A DNA stretch of 64,000 nucleotides from Epiperipatus broadwayi (GCA_028023455.1 JAQFVV010006309.1:1880511-1944510), one strand, 5' to 3'; counted from the stretch's first letter, positions 48,361 through 60,489 are shown. Notes: generated by a model not told the origin, from the sequence alone. Program-made: numbers and translations.

Positions 48361-49190
48361 AGCTTGGTTAAATAAATGAAACCATTAAATGTTTAATCTG
48401 CTACTAGGCTTTACTCATGTTATATAACTTTTTAACACTTTTATCATTATGATTTTTTTATTAGTTTCTGTATATTATTGATTACACCTAATACTTTCAT
48501 TTGTAAGTCAGGTTTACTTTGAGAGAAATTTATTTTTGTATCTAATGGGTGTAAAAGTTATTCAATTGAAGAAAAGTATGACACCTCAAATAGGTTCTGT
48601 GAAAATACTGTTACTCATTACTTGTCTTAATTTGTCATTACAAATTTTTAAAGGAGTATGTTCTGATATCATTAGGTAGATGGATAGATACACCTCACCC
48701 TTCTCTGATTGTCTATATATACATATGACAGCTACTCTTAATCTAATATCGTCATTTTAATATTAGAAAATAAAACTAAAAACAAAAAAAAAACAAAAAA
48801 CCTAAAGATGGTTCCTTAATTTGTTTTTTTAGCTTATATTTTAGCTGGTAACTATCACATATGTTAATACTTGTCTTACCAAATTTCTTCATAAAGAAAG
48901 AATAAAAAAAAAAAAGATAACAAATTAATCAAATGTTGTTAAGAGATTTGCAGTTTTGTTTTCTGTTATTCTTTAGCTTTAGCTAACAATAACTAAATAT
49001 CCATTAACTGAACAATTATTGGATAGTTAATTGGGCTGATTATGTAAAAGAAGAACTTTAAAGCTTACTTGGAAATTTTCAATTTCTTTGAATTTTTTTT
49101 TTTTTTCAAATTTTATCTAGACTTGAAGGATAACAATAAGATGCTTACATATATATATAATATTTACATGTATATTGTCTATAATAAACT
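48361..49190. other. AT-rich DNA, no gene seen
   Basis: Nothing recognised. Confidence 0.4.
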
Positions 49191-49196
49191 TAAAGT

Positions 49197-49660
49197 GATT
49201 ATAAGGAATTTGAACTCAGACTTTCAAACTCCCCACAGCTATCCAGTCCATCTTATACAACCGATACCCATGACAACATACACGTGAAAAAGATGTGATC
49301 CCCAATATATGTATTTCATGCTGAACCAGCATTCATCAGTTGGTCCAGAATGCTATCTCAAACATATATATATATATTCACTGCTCACCTTATATTAGGA
49401 TATCAAATCTTCAAACTTTAATGGATCCGCTTCAATCTTCTCCACTCTCCAACTCTTCCACCATCCATATCATTGAAAATTGAGCTGTGATTGTATATAT
49501 GTATTGGAGATGGTGGTCTGGATCAACTGATGAGTGCTGGTTCAGTATAAAAGATATTGGGGATCATTTGTCTTTTTCACATGTATGTGGTCATGTGTAT
49601 CAGTTGTATAAGATAGATTAGATAGCTGTGGGGAGTTTGAAAGTCTGCGTTCAACTATTT
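49197..49660. mobile_element. Family A ribozyme foldback
   Basis: Minus arm 49197-49475, plus arm 49483-49660. The plus arm is shortened at the junction, starting at GAGCTGTGATTG. The minus arm hammerhead is nearly intact; the plus one has CUGAUGA (49527-49533) but AAAA for GAAA. Confidence 0.82.
49290..49352 (-). ncRNA. Family A hammerhead ribozyme, near-intact
   Basis: CUGAUGA complements 49333-49339; stem II AUGCU/AGCAU is perfect; GAAA complements 49314-49317; stem III AUA/UAU with a CA loop; inner stem I CCAA/UUGG. The distal stem I is degraded, so the loop-loop contact may be lost. Confidence 0.78.
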
Positions 49661-50370
49661 TATAATATATATTGCATAATATCAGATTTATTAAAAAGTA
49701 AGGTAATTAAAAGAATTATCATCAGTTGCTTATCACTTTTGCTTTTTATTTGTAACACATAACTTTAGCATATAATAAAATTATTAAAAAATGAATGAAG
49801 TTTGAATAGTTGCAATAATATCAAGTATTTGATTAGTTATTTTTATGAGGGCTTTTGAAAGTAGTCAGTGCTATATAAACATTTGACTGTATTATCAATA
49901 TTATTTTATTAAAAAAGACAGCATTTAATTTTGAAATTAATGAAAAAAATATTCGCCTGAATGATTACCTTCTTAATATATTTTATTAATAATTATTACT
50001 GTTTATAACTCAATTAAGACACATTATTCTTTACATTATTCTCTTTCCATTTTTTTTTTTACCTAATCGACTTCAGCCATTTAGCTTAATATAAGTTTTT
50101 ATAAATCTCTTATGCCATTGATCATGTCTCCACACTGACAATGTCAATAGATCTATGTATTTATGTGATCACATTTTGCTCTTTTAATTATACACACAGC
50201 AATTTTGACTTCAATGGTCATACTCATGCATGAGTAGTTTGTTAATGATAGTGATGTGAGATAGGTAAATAATTAATAAAGAGGTGCCCAAACCTTAAAA
50301 TAGATAATTATTGAACATATGCATAAGATTTGAAATACCAGGCACTCTTAAACCTGTAGCCTAATTGTAA
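49661..50370. other. AT-rich DNA, no gene seen
   Basis: Nothing recognised. Confidence 0.4.
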
Positions 50371-50465
50371 ATATAGGGGATTTAAACTCAGACTTTCAAG
50401 CCCTTTCACTATTCACACTATCTTATACTACTGATATAGATGACCACACAGATGAAGAAAAGATA

Positions 50466-50526
50466 AATAGTCACCAATATATGTATTTCATGCTAAACCA
50501 GCACTCATCAGTTGGTCCAGATTACC
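50466..50526 (-). ncRNA. Family A hammerhead ribozyme, intact-looking
   Basis: CUGAUGA complements 50505-50511; stem II GUGCU/AGCAU; GAAA complements 50486-50489; stem III AUA/UAU with CA loop; inner stem I ACCAA/UUGGU; distal stem I GGUAAUC against GACUAUU with one A-C mismatch. Confidence 0.88.
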
Positions 50527-50828
50527 ATCTCTCATACATATATATATATATAATCAGTGCTCAGTTTATATTAAGATAGCAAATCTTTACACTTTAATGG
50601 ACAGACTTTAATCTATTCCAACCACCAACTCTTCAGCCATCCATACCATTGAAAATCTGATAATAGAAACTCCCAAATCCCATGCTGATGCCAATATTGT
50701 TGTCATGCCCATTTGGGAATTCTATCATCAGATTTTCAATGGTATGGATGACTGAAGAGTTGGAGATTGGAATAAGTTGAAGCCTGTCTATATAGACTGA
50801 GCACTGATTACATATATGTATGAGAGAT

Positions 50829-50889
50829 GGTAATCTGGACCAACTGATGAATGCTGGTTTAGCATGAAATATGCATTTTGGTCATTATT
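50829..50889 (+). ncRNA. Family A hammerhead ribozyme, intact-looking
   Basis: Core CUGAUGA at 50844-50850; stem II AUGCU/AGCAU with loop GGUUU; GAAA at 50866-50869; stem III weak (A-U, U-A); predicted cut after U50877. Inner stem I ACCAA (50839-50843) with UUGGU (50878-50882); distal GGUAAUC against CAUUAUU, six of seven pairs. Confidence 0.85.
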
Positions 50890-50989
50890 TATCTTTTCTG
50901 CATATGTGTAGTCATGTGTATCAGTAGTATGAGATAGTGTGAATAGTGAAAGGGCTTGAAAGTTCAAATCCCCTATATGAACATATACA

Positions 50990-51930
50990 TTTAAATACTA
51001 TTTAGAAATAAGCCAGAAAAATATTTATTTTGCTAAACTGTACTTATAAAGATCCACAATGTTGCTATGCTTAGCTGTCAGAGCATAATATGGAGATATA
51101 TGACTATTAAATATTCTTTAATTATTGACATTTATTTTTTTATGAAATCTAATTTTGACATTGTTTTTAAATCAATAGTATGTTTTGTGTACTATTATGA
51201 TTTAAGAGTATTTCTTATTTTTGCTCTGATATCTACGCAGATTTTAAGCTCGCCTGTAAACTATTTTGTTATTCTAACAACTGCATATCTATTTAGTTTG
51301 CTTTTAAATTCTAAAAACAAAAAATAGTTTAAAATTTTATATTTTTTATTTTATTTTGTTGCTATTTTCTTTCTCCATTTGCACCATCACACTGTTAATT
51401 TTTTATATTTTTTATTGTTAATAACAATATCAACAATAGCAATAAAAATATTTAACATTACTGTACTTGAGTAAACATTTTAAATATTTAACATTTTAAA
51501 TATTTAATTTACATTGGCAAATTGAGTTAAAAAAATAAAATAAAATCGATGCTTAATTTATATATATATTATTTAGAATTTGTTGTAGGTCACAAAAATA
51601 TATCCATTAATGCGTGTGTAAATTTATAAAACCAAAAATAAAGCAGAAAAAAAACATTTTTGAAAAACGAAGCTTGTAATATTTTATTCTATTAAAATTA
51701 AAAATGAATTCTAACTATACATAGTTGAATTTAAGGTATGATGGTCATCATCCAGAAGGTATATAGGACAGCAATCAATTAAACATTTTACTGATAGCTA
51801 TTTAAAGAGAGAGGGATGTAATATGATAAAAACAGCTGTGGATGTTAATCAAACGTCAAAATCAAAAATGTATGATTTATATTAAAAAATAGTAATGTTG
51901 TTATTATATTGAATAAAATAAGTAAGAATT
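50990..51930. other. AT-rich DNA, no gene seen
   Basis: The ORF at 51067-51327 is hydrophobic, of AT-driven composition and unrecognised. Confidence 0.4.
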
Positions 51931-52042
51931 GTCAAGCATTGTTGGTCGAGAGGTCAGCGACAGCCGCTTTACAAGCAGTTGTCCTGGGTGAGCGGGTTCG
52001 CTTCCCAGCTGATGCTGTGACACATGAGGAAAAAAAAAGAAT
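51931..52042 (+). mobile_element. tRNA-derived SINE (family S)
   Basis: Same layout as the 48251 copy, with TTTACAAG in the anticodon-like arm, B-box GGGTTCGCTTCCC, ATGCTGTGACACATGAGG and an A8 tail. Confidence 0.85.
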
Positions 52043-52660
52043 TTTAATCTTTAATTAGGTCAGATATAAGCCTAAAATACACCCAAACGCTTATATTAAA
52101 ATTAGCTTTAGATATACTGTACATCAAGTTCATTGAAATTAGTTTATTATTTAATAAAGTTAAAGAAAGTAAAGTTAATAACATACACACTACACAAACA
52201 TCTGTACAAATAATATAATACAATAACTATCTAGAAAGTGGATAAATTTAGTGAATAAAGTACAAGTGAGGAACTAAGTAACTTAAGCCAGACTAGAAAT
52301 TGTGGACATATAATAATTTATCATAAGCAATAGATATTCAGCAAACACCATTAGCAAATGAATATGCCAATCCAACTGCAAGAAAATTAAATAAATAAAT
52401 AAACGATAAACAGTCAAAACAAACAATAGTAGTAGTAATAATAATTGGTATTTGCTTGCCATCTGTTTTTATTTTAAATAATCCATTTTCAGGGCCTTCC
52501 AACACATGGTATACAAAATATGGCTGACAGTAACTTATCACATTTAATATTTATGTTTTTCAAAGAGTTGTAATTAAAAAGTTTTTTAATGTAAATTTAG
52601 TAAAGAAAATAAAAATAAAACATAATTAAGCAAACTATAACATACATGGTTATTCATGTT
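52043..52660. other. AT-rich DNA, no gene seen
   Basis: The ORF at 52338-52541 (minus) resembles nothing I know. Confidence 0.4.
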
Positions 52661-52663
52661 GGC

Positions 52664-53374
52664 AGAGAGATATCACTTTTCGGGTGGACACTATCCCATA
52701 ATTTAAAAAATATTCCACTGCATGTTGTTCCGTTAAAGCAAAAAAAGAATGTTAAAAAATAAGATAATTTTAATTAATGAATGTTATAAAAATCATGATA
52801 ATTTTAATTATTTATTAACTGTTTGCCGCATAGCAAGAATTTACCATGTGTTAATGTTTGAACATTATGTTGTAAATGGAATTTAGTAAAAATTTGTTCA
52901 AATTTTTTAAAATTATGATTCAATTTAAAATATATAGGCTTTTTATTTTAAATAACCCACATTCAGTGTCAAAGTATTTTGTTTACATTTTTTTCCTGTG
53001 AAATTATTTTGGCAAACATGTGTAGCTTGTTAATATTAAAAAAATATTAACAAAAGTATTTTAAATTGAATGTTAATTTTAAAAAATTTAAATCCATTTT
53101 TTAATAAATTCCATTTGCAACATAACATTCAAACTTTAACACATGATGACCCCTTGACATGTGGTAAACAAGCAATATGTGGCTAAAATTATCATGGTTT
53201 TTTAAACATTTGTTAACTGAAATTAGCATTACTTTTTAATATTTTCTATTTGCTTTATCATTTTTGGAAGTATGATTAAACTTTGGACTCTTTCATTGAC
53301 AGAACAAGATACAGTGGAATATTTTCAAAATTACAGGATGGTGCCTGCCCAAAAAGTGATGTCTGTTTGCTGAT
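52664..53374. repeat. Foldback/MITE palindrome, about 0.7 kb
   Basis: ATCACTTTTCGGGTGGACAC at the left mirrors the right end, whose complement begins ATCACTTTTTGGGCAGGCAC; pairing continues through AAAATATTCCACTG. The arms decay towards an AT-rich centre. Terminal-inverted-repeat DNA element of unassigned superfamily. Confidence 0.78.
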
Positions 53375-53818
53375 ATAAATAACCACAAATGTTATTGTTT
53401 TCTTAATCATGTTTTATTTTTTTACTGAATTTAAAATTACAACCCTTTGGACTTTTGAGTTTTTTTATAATTTTAATGAATAAAAAACGTAAGTAAATAT
53501 TAAATAAGATAACTTAGAGTTATTCCTATTGTTCACACACATATTGGAAGCCCCTGAACATGAATTATTTAAAATTAAAATGGACGGAAAGTGTCCAGCA
53601 TAATTATCTAATAGTGCAAAACAAATAATAGTCAATTACAGAATTACATTTTAAATAAAAAAAATATAATTATAATTGACTTGAATGACAAAAAATATGG
53701 AGAAAAAGTCAAAAAAGAGAAAATTTGTGAAGAAAGGATATGTTGATGATGAAATTTAAAAATAATATTTTTTTAGAGCTTTCATAAAATTCTTGTTGTT
53801 AGTGCTGATAATATAAAA

Positions 53819-54359
53819 CAGTGTTCTTCAACCATTGGTCTGCGGCCCAGCACTGGGCCGCAGAACTTTTCTGCAGGTCTGCGCGCGTGTTAGACGGGCA
53901 ATAAAAAGTTTTTAATAATAAATAATAAGAGTTTAAACTTTTAATTAATATAGCCAATTTTTATTTATTTTTTCATCTCATTTTTACCCAATTAAAAAAA
54001 AAAGAAAACAGAACTAAAACAAAATGTAATCAATCATTCATAAATTAATTTGTTTTTCTAGTTATCATGGATGTTTATTGGGGGGGGGGGGTAGAATTAA
54101 ATTTTTTATTACGTTTCTAAAAAAATTTAAAAAAAAGTTTTTTATTATATAAACTCCATATATATATATATATATAAAACTCTATGTTATATATTTAACA
54201 TTGTTGTTTTGATCAGTTATAACAATTATGCTTATCTTTAAGAAAATTTATATATAGACTTTTGCCGGTCTGCAAAATTTTATCCTTATTTTTGCTGGTC
54301 CGCAGAACCTTATCCTTATTTTTACCAGTTCACAGGTGTGAAAAGGTTGAAGACCACTG
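53819..54359. mobile_element. hAT-type MITE with perfect 8-bp target duplication
   Basis: Ends CAGTGTTCTTCAACC and, on the other strand, CAGTGGTCTTCAACC: 15-bp inverted repeats with one difference, of the CAGNGGTTCTCAACC type typical of hAT elements. Direct repeats ATATAAAA at 53811-53818 and 54360-54367 are exact. The interior repeats the GGTCTGCGG/GGTCCGCAG theme and has no transposase. Confidence 0.92.
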
Positions 54360-54464
54360 ATATAAAATATGGAAAAGAACTTGAAATCTTTTGACAGGGG
54401 TCTATGATTTGATATAGAATTGAGAGCAATGGGAAGATATATTTGAAATCAAATGTGAGATAAT

Positions 54465-54745
54465 TGTAAATTGATAGGTGATTTTATATAAGAATATAAT
54501 GTTCCTGATTTTTCTTCTTTGCATCAAGGGAAAATGGACATTAAAACAATTATATTTATAATATCTAACAAATACAGATTAGATTTTATAGATAATCTTT
54601 AAGTGTGTGAATTCCAGATAACTGAATTAAATTGACAGGTAATCACATATAAGAATGTAATGTCTCAGATTTTTCTTATTTGCATTAAAAAATGCTAAAA
54701 TATACATTAAAGCAATTATATTTAGAGTATCTCACAAATATAAGA
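54465..54745 (+). repeat. Diverged tandem duplication, about 167-bp period
   Basis: TATAAGAATATAATG...GATTTTTCTTCTTTGCAT at about 54488-54525 recurs at about 54651-54690, and CAATTATATTTATAATATCT at 54548 recurs near 54713. Lies just past the 3' end of the LINE at 54.9 kb, so it may be its 3' UTR. Confidence 0.65.
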
Positions 54746-54899
54746 TTGAATTTTTTGGATGTGGGAAGAAATTAAAGAAAGGAAAAGTTACCATTTAGTT
54801 GGCATTAAATATTTTACTTTGTCCATGTATGATACCCATTACTTTAAAAGTTCAATTTACTATGGTATTAACATAGAAATGGAAAGGAGGCTTTAATGG

Positions 54900-56960
54900 A
54901 AAAAATAATTCCAAGATCCTTTTGACTAATTGTAAAATTTCAGATTTTTTTGAGAAGGAGGCATGAAACATTTACCTTTCTTAATCATAATTTTGTTGTT
55001 ATTGCACCAGATTGTAAAATTATATTATTTTGCAGTAAAGAGTAATCGGAAAAATAATTAATGCATCTAATTTTTTTTTTTTACAATCATAAGTGTAACA
55101 GAGAAGATGAGAATATTTTATACTATTCCTAAGATCATTAATATATTTATTGAACAACAATGGGGCAAGAATGTTATCTTTAGATATTCCAATGAAGTGG
55201 GGATAAGGTGAAGATAATATATTTAAGAAAAACAATTCTATGAAGTATGTATGATTTAAAACATTTAATCAGTGATTTTGAAAGAACTAAATTATATAAT
55301 TTAGAATATTGGTCAACTTTGTCAAAGGATTTAGATAAATCAAAATAAATGACATCAATTCTGCTCTGATTTTCTATAGTGTGAGCAATATGATCAAAGA
55401 TAAAGAAATTAGATTAAATTGATTTGAAAATTAAGAAACCATGTTAATTGGGCTTTAAAACTTTGCTAATATCTAAAATAATTTTATCTTAAATATATTG
55501 TTTGAAGATTTTGGTGATAGTGTGCAAAACAGAAATAGTTCTATAATTACAAAGTGAGATTTTAGAGTCACTTGTATATATAGGGAAATCTTTGTTTTTT
55601 CCAAGGTTGTGGTGAAGTTGCCACTGATCATAGAACAGTTAAAAATACAACAGAGTGGAGAAGCAATAAATTTAGCACATTCTGAATATAAAAAGGTGGG
55701 ATATTATCTGGAACTAGATTAGATTTCATTCAGAGTTTTTTATGGAAGATAGGATATTAGAATCAGAAAAAAAAATTAAAGATTATTTTTTCTGCATAAG
55801 AAACAGTGGAAAATACTATCTGTAGAATGACAGTGAGTTTGTTTGATAATCTCAGAAAAGAATCACCCAAACTTGTGTTAGTAATATGTTGTAATTTATT
55901 TGTGAAACAAAAATCTTTAATTACGGACCAAAAGTTTGGGAGTTATTGGAAATATTTAACTGTACATATCATGTCAATTTTTTATACTATATCTTGTAAA
56001 TGACTTTGGATAGTCTTTTAAAAGTTTTGTAAAAAATATTTTTTTTGACATGTTATCTGTTATTATATGTTTTTCTTTTAATTAATTTTTTGAAAGTTAT
56101 TGAGGACAATGGAAAAAAAAGGATTGTTTGAGGTAATTTTTGTTGGAATATAAAAATCTAATAGATATATTAATAAGTGTGCACATAAAAAATTGGATAC
56201 CAAAAATTAACATCAGAAGAGTTGTAGAGAGGATTTCATCCAAATTTAGAGAGTTCCAAATATAGACTCCAAATAATTTCTCCATCATAATTTCTTTATT
56301 AATAAAACAAAAGTAAGTAGGCCTAGGATAGTAAATTTTTACATGTAATTTGCTTGGGGGATGATGAAAATCAGTAGAAAAGATTGAAGAAGATATAAAA
56401 TTACAATTAATGGTGAATATATTGCTAAGAATATAGTCATGTGTTTGGTGCTTACAATTGGCAGTATGATTATATTGGTTGAGATTTAATAAATTATTGA
56501 ACTTAAATATTCAGGAAGCTTTTCAGAATAGAATTGGAGAAATGGTGTTATTAAAGTATCAGTCATAAATATTGTCACCAGTAATAATAATGTGGAAGTC
56601 ACATGATAAAATCCTCAAAGTAACATAAAATCATTTAATTCAGATAGGAAATATTAGTATATATATATTACTAAAACAATTTTATAACTTATTTACATTT
56701 TTTTTTTTTTGCTTTACATCAAATAGATTGCTATAAGTATATTATTACCTCTGGAATAAGTTTTTAAAAATCTATTAATATGCAAGTTCCTATATCTATT
56801 AGTTAAGATCATTTGATTCTTTATATTATTTGCAAGCCATGTTTCAGACATAAATATAAAAGCAAAATTTCTTAATTGGAAGAAATGTTTTAATTGGAAT
56901 TCTTTAAGTCTTAATAATCAAATATTAGTATAAAACAATAAAATCAAAAAACAAAGGTGG
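54900..56960 (-). pseudogene. Degenerate CR1/Jockey-type LINE ORF2, minus strand
   Basis: Endonuclease: FAFIFMSETWLANNIK (about 56820-56880), SRGNNILIAI (about 56720-56750), HIIITGDNIYD (GDFN box damaged, about 56570-56600), HDYILSNIFTINCNF (about 56400-56450) and TDFHHPPSK (about 56350-56375). Reverse transcriptase: LEKTKISLYIQVTLKS-like and NYRTISVLHTITKIFKQYI (about 55490-55560), motif A DVIYFDLSKSFDKVDQ (about 55305-55355), motif B GISKDNILAPLLFNKYINDL (about 55130-55190), motif C LLCYTYDCK where YADD is expected (about 55085-55115). Frameshifts and stops throughout. The order and motifs identify it; it cannot be active. Confidence 0.8.
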
Positions 56961-57377
56961 AAATAAAAAAGATCAGAGACTTAAACAAAAAGAGAACGAG
57001 GATAGTGCAGAGTAAGTATAAATACGAATGGAAAAAAAAATGAAAGGGAAGATGTTAAACAAACAAAAATACTAAAAAAAGAAAAAGTTAAAAAGAAAAA
57101 TATTATGTAGGAGTTTTAATATATTAGATAAAGCAATAGTGAAAAAAGATAACTGACATGCTGCAAGGCCAAAGATTTTGGAAAATTAAATTCTAGGGTT
57201 TGGATGAGGGAATAGAAGTATAGCAGCTGGAAGATTTAATATTATTCATGTTTATTTTACAAAATGTTTAACTGCTAGTTTTAGACTATTGCCCAAATAA
57301 ATTTTTTATTAGTTAAGCAATTTAATATTTGGAGATAAATTGGAGATTAAATATATATTGTACTTAAATTAAACAGG

Positions 57378-57565
57378 AAAAACTCTCTATACATATTGCT
57401 ACTCAGTGCAAGCCAGAATAATCAATGGATGCCAAAAAGGCAAAATCCCCATCTAGTTGTACTCATCCAATATACCCAGACTAGTGTCAATACGTATAGA
57501 GAGTTTTGCCTGTTTAATAACTGTTAAGAGCAATCATAAGAAATGGTGATCATGTGATATATATT
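57378..57565. mobile_element. Family B hairpin element inside the LINE region
   Basis: GAAAAACTCTCTATACATAT mirrors ACGTATAGAGAGTTTTGCC at the right. The interior CCAGACTAGTGTC is the complement of the ribozyme stem III/stem I block, but no full core remains. The flank GGTGATCATGTGATAT is shared with the 14.1 kb copy. Confidence 0.7.
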
Positions 57566-58440
57566 GTACTTGTTTCTAGTATTAGGTAAAAGCAGATTAT
57601 ATTTAGGGATATTATTGTAATTTAAAGTATTATTAAAAGACTGTAAATGATAATTTTTGTGAGATGTAATGAACTGAAAATGAGTTTTGCTTACATATTC
57701 ATATGACAATGCAGGGGTACATTATAGTGTTAAATAAAGTTCATATTAATATAAGAATTTTCTATAATATTAGGTTTATAAATAGAAATTTTCTTACATT
57801 GCTTAAGCTGTTGATAGCCTAATTGGGATTTATTGATCACTTATGTATTTTGGTTTTGAAAAAATAAGGATAAATTTTGTCAGTATTATTTATAGTCTAA
57901 TGTGAAATCAGTCTTTATATAGCATTTAGATTGCAAGTGTAATAATCATCCAAAAATTTCTATATATGCTTTGTTATTTGAAGGAAAACAATCTAATAAT
58001 TTTCAAGATAAGAAACAGATTCTATATACAATGAAGATTTATATCAAGATTAATACTTATGTTTTACCTTTTCACAATATACATGGGAATCGTGTTCTTT
58101 TTAGAGATACAAGTGATAAGTACACTGTTCTTAATTATCTCATCAATGAGAAAGTGATTACTAATGGAAACATTAATTGAAGCTTGTATGCAATTTGGTG
58201 ATCTATTAAATCTATCATCAGAAGTTTCAATGAGGATGGAGTATTATTTTTAATATGGTTAGTATCTTTCAAACTATTTCTTTGAATACCTTCATGTGAA
58301 GTGGAAACATTAGTATGTATATATTAATTGTGAAATATATTGGTACATTGAGCACCACCACAATATATATATATATCATTGTTAGTTTTGTATGGAGAAG
58401 AACTGACAGGACATTAACAGTTCTGGAACATTTCAATCAA
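57566..58440. other. Probable LINE 5' region, decayed
   Basis: Lies between LINE ORF2 and an ORF1-like frame on the same strand; small minus-strand frames (57524-57709) look like broken coding sequence, but I cannot assign them. Confidence 0.35.
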
Positions 58441-58444
58441 TATT

Positions 58445-58753
58445 TTACATATATAAAATGAGAGGATTGTAGAATATACAAAGTAAATTCAAGAGACTGT
58501 TGGAAATATTGTCAATAACAAAATGTAAGTTACTGTAATTATTGTGAGAGAAAGAATTGTCCTTAGGAGTGGTAGGCCTATTACACAAAATATCTTCTAC
58601 AGAGGGATAATCATCAAAAATAAGTTGAGACTTAGTTGTTAATTGATTGTTATTATCCAGATTATTAGATATATTTAGTTTTTCAGGAATTGAGAGATTA
58701 TTGCAGTTTAAGTATTTATATGAATCAGTCCTATGGAATATATTAGCATCCAT
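58445..58753 (-). CDS. ORF1-like frame upstream of the 54.9-56.9 kb LINE (uncertain)
   Basis: 102 codons from ATG at 58753, hydrophilic and asparagine/serine-rich (YPSVEDILCNRPTTPKDNSF in the middle), unlike the hydrophobic chance frames nearby. Its strand and distance suit ORF1 of the LINE below it. No zinc knuckle, RRM or coiled coil is visible, so the assignment rests on position. It could be an unrelated fragment. Confidence 0.3.
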   Translation of the reverse strand: MDANIFHRTDSYKYLNCNNLSIPEKLNISNNLDNNNQLTTKSQLIFDDYPSVEDILCNRPTTPKDNSFSHNNYSNLHFVIDNISNSLLNLLCIFYNPLILYM

Positions 58754-58759
58754 TTAATT

Positions 58760-59275
58760 TAATTTCAAACAAAAGAGATGACAAACACATTAACAATTAC
58801 CAAAATATTTGAGTCATGATAAAAGATCCATAATTATTATAAAACAAAGATTATATGAATTTTAGTGTAATGAAAAAGAGAAATTTAGAGTTAACAATGA
58901 TTAGAAGATCCACCTATAATTGAAGTATTCAGAGTTAAGTTAGTAAGAGAGCTAGTTATATGCAAATCATCAGAAACTGAAGGGGAATGGAGTTAAGCAG
59001 CACAGAATCATATTGTGCATAATAGATACAGCAATACTTTTAGAAGGAATTTTTCATGAATATCATTTATCAATTTATAACAATCTAGATGTTATTTTAG
59101 AAACCAGAACATTTTATACTTTGTCTGCCAAAAGTATTTCAGAGATATAATGGACATGAGCTAGAAAATGGAGTCATGAATATTGAGGGCAGTGGAGAGA
59201 GAGAAGTATGTATATAAATATAGATTTAAAAAAATCAGGATGAGAGGGAAACCTTATAAAACGTAAGTTTTTTTT
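58760..59275. other. AT-rich DNA, no gene seen
   Basis: Nothing recognised. Confidence 0.4.
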
Positions 59276-59280
59276 CCATA

Positions 59281-59376
59281 TGTCATAGCATCGGCCAGGA
59301 GGCGAACCCACAAGCGTCTGCAACCAACTACTTGCTTGCAAGACGGCTGCGATGACCTCTCGGCTAACAACGCTTG
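59281..59376 (-). mobile_element. tRNA-derived SINE (family S, type 2)
   Basis: Minus strand: GTTGTTAGCCGAGAGGTCAT (A-box region), a long hairpin in place of the anticodon arm around GCAAGTAGTTGGTTGC, then B-box-like TGGGTTCGCCTCC and GATGCTATGACAT. Confidence 0.8.
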
Positions 59377-59379
59377 ATG

Positions 59380-60385
59380 AAATGTAAGTTTAAAATAATA
59401 GTTGTAATAAAGGAAATAAATTATGAGAAAACAATAATCATAATACAGTAATGAGAGAAAGTTAATTAATTAAAATAATATGTCAAAAAAGTATGCAAAT
59501 ATTAACAAACATATATATAAAATGTCCTAAATCTTAGGCAAAACCATAAAATTACATTAATTGGGGACGACGACGACATAACAATGTATATAATAGCAGG
59601 TAATCATAAAAAATCTTCCATTTAATAAACAGTAATACGGATCAGTTCAAAATGTATATTGAGTCATTTGATTAATATTTAAAAACTAATAGTTGTCTAT
59701 CATTAAGTCTATGAGTCGAAGTTTGATCATTTAGGAGACAATATTAAGATAAAATGTAATTAGTTTTAAAATGTTTTAATGTAATGAAAGACGGGGACTC
59801 CAGATTTAGCCCAAACAAGCAGCATTCTTTAGACGATTAAATTCCTTAGCCAATTACAAATAGCTAAATCAAGACCATGATAAATAGAAAAAAAAAATGG
59901 AAGCGATTTTCTTTTTAATGCAGTAAATAGATTAAAACTAACGAGTCATAAGGAATATTAAATAAATAAACGTATATTTCGGAGACTTTATTATATTAAA
60001 GTTTTCTTTCTCTAATCCAATAAAGTATTTAATCCATATAAAAAGCAAAGTAGACCCATATATCTATTTATATAAGAAACATAATTTTGCAACAAAATTG
60101 AAATAATCCATCTAAATGTGTAATAGTCCAACTATGTAACTAATCCGGTTTATAAATAAACGTTTGTGGAATATACTGGTAATAAAGATTATACCTTCAA
60201 ATTATAAACAATATATTTATCGAAAGATTATAAGATATAAACCACCATAAATTATTTTCTTCTGTTAATAATAGTAATAATGTACTAGAAACGAGTTTTG
60301 CAAAGGCTATATAAATTTAAAGTGTGAACCATAAATATATTCATATATAGAATATGCTTGTTCGTTAGGCTGATTTTTTTTTTTT
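59380..60385. other. AT-rich DNA, no gene seen
   Basis: Nothing recognised. Confidence 0.4.
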
Positions 60386-60386
60386 T

Positions 60387-60484
60387 AAGTGTCATAGCAT
60401 CGGCTGGGACCGAACCCGCAACCCGGGCAACTGCCTGCAAGTGCAAGGCAGTCGCGCTGACCTCTCGACCACCAATGCAAGACT
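60387..60484 (-). mobile_element. tRNA-derived SINE (family S, long-hairpin type)
   Basis: Nearly the same as the 47356 copy: CTTGCACTTGCAGGC hairpin, CCCGGGTTGCGGGTTCGG and GATGCTATGACACTT with an A run behind. A small deletion sits in the B-box region. Confidence 0.83.
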
Positions 60485-60489
60485 AGGCT

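Larger units (their letters stand above)
50374..50985. mobile_element. Family A ribozyme foldback with two intact hammerheads, one per strand
   Basis: Minus arm 50374-50690, plus arm about 50712-50985. The ends mirror each other: ATAGGGGATTTAAAC on the left and CAAATCCCCTATAT on the right. Each arm carries a hammerhead with all invariant bases. This is the cleanest example of the head-to-head form. Non-coding. Confidence 0.88.
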
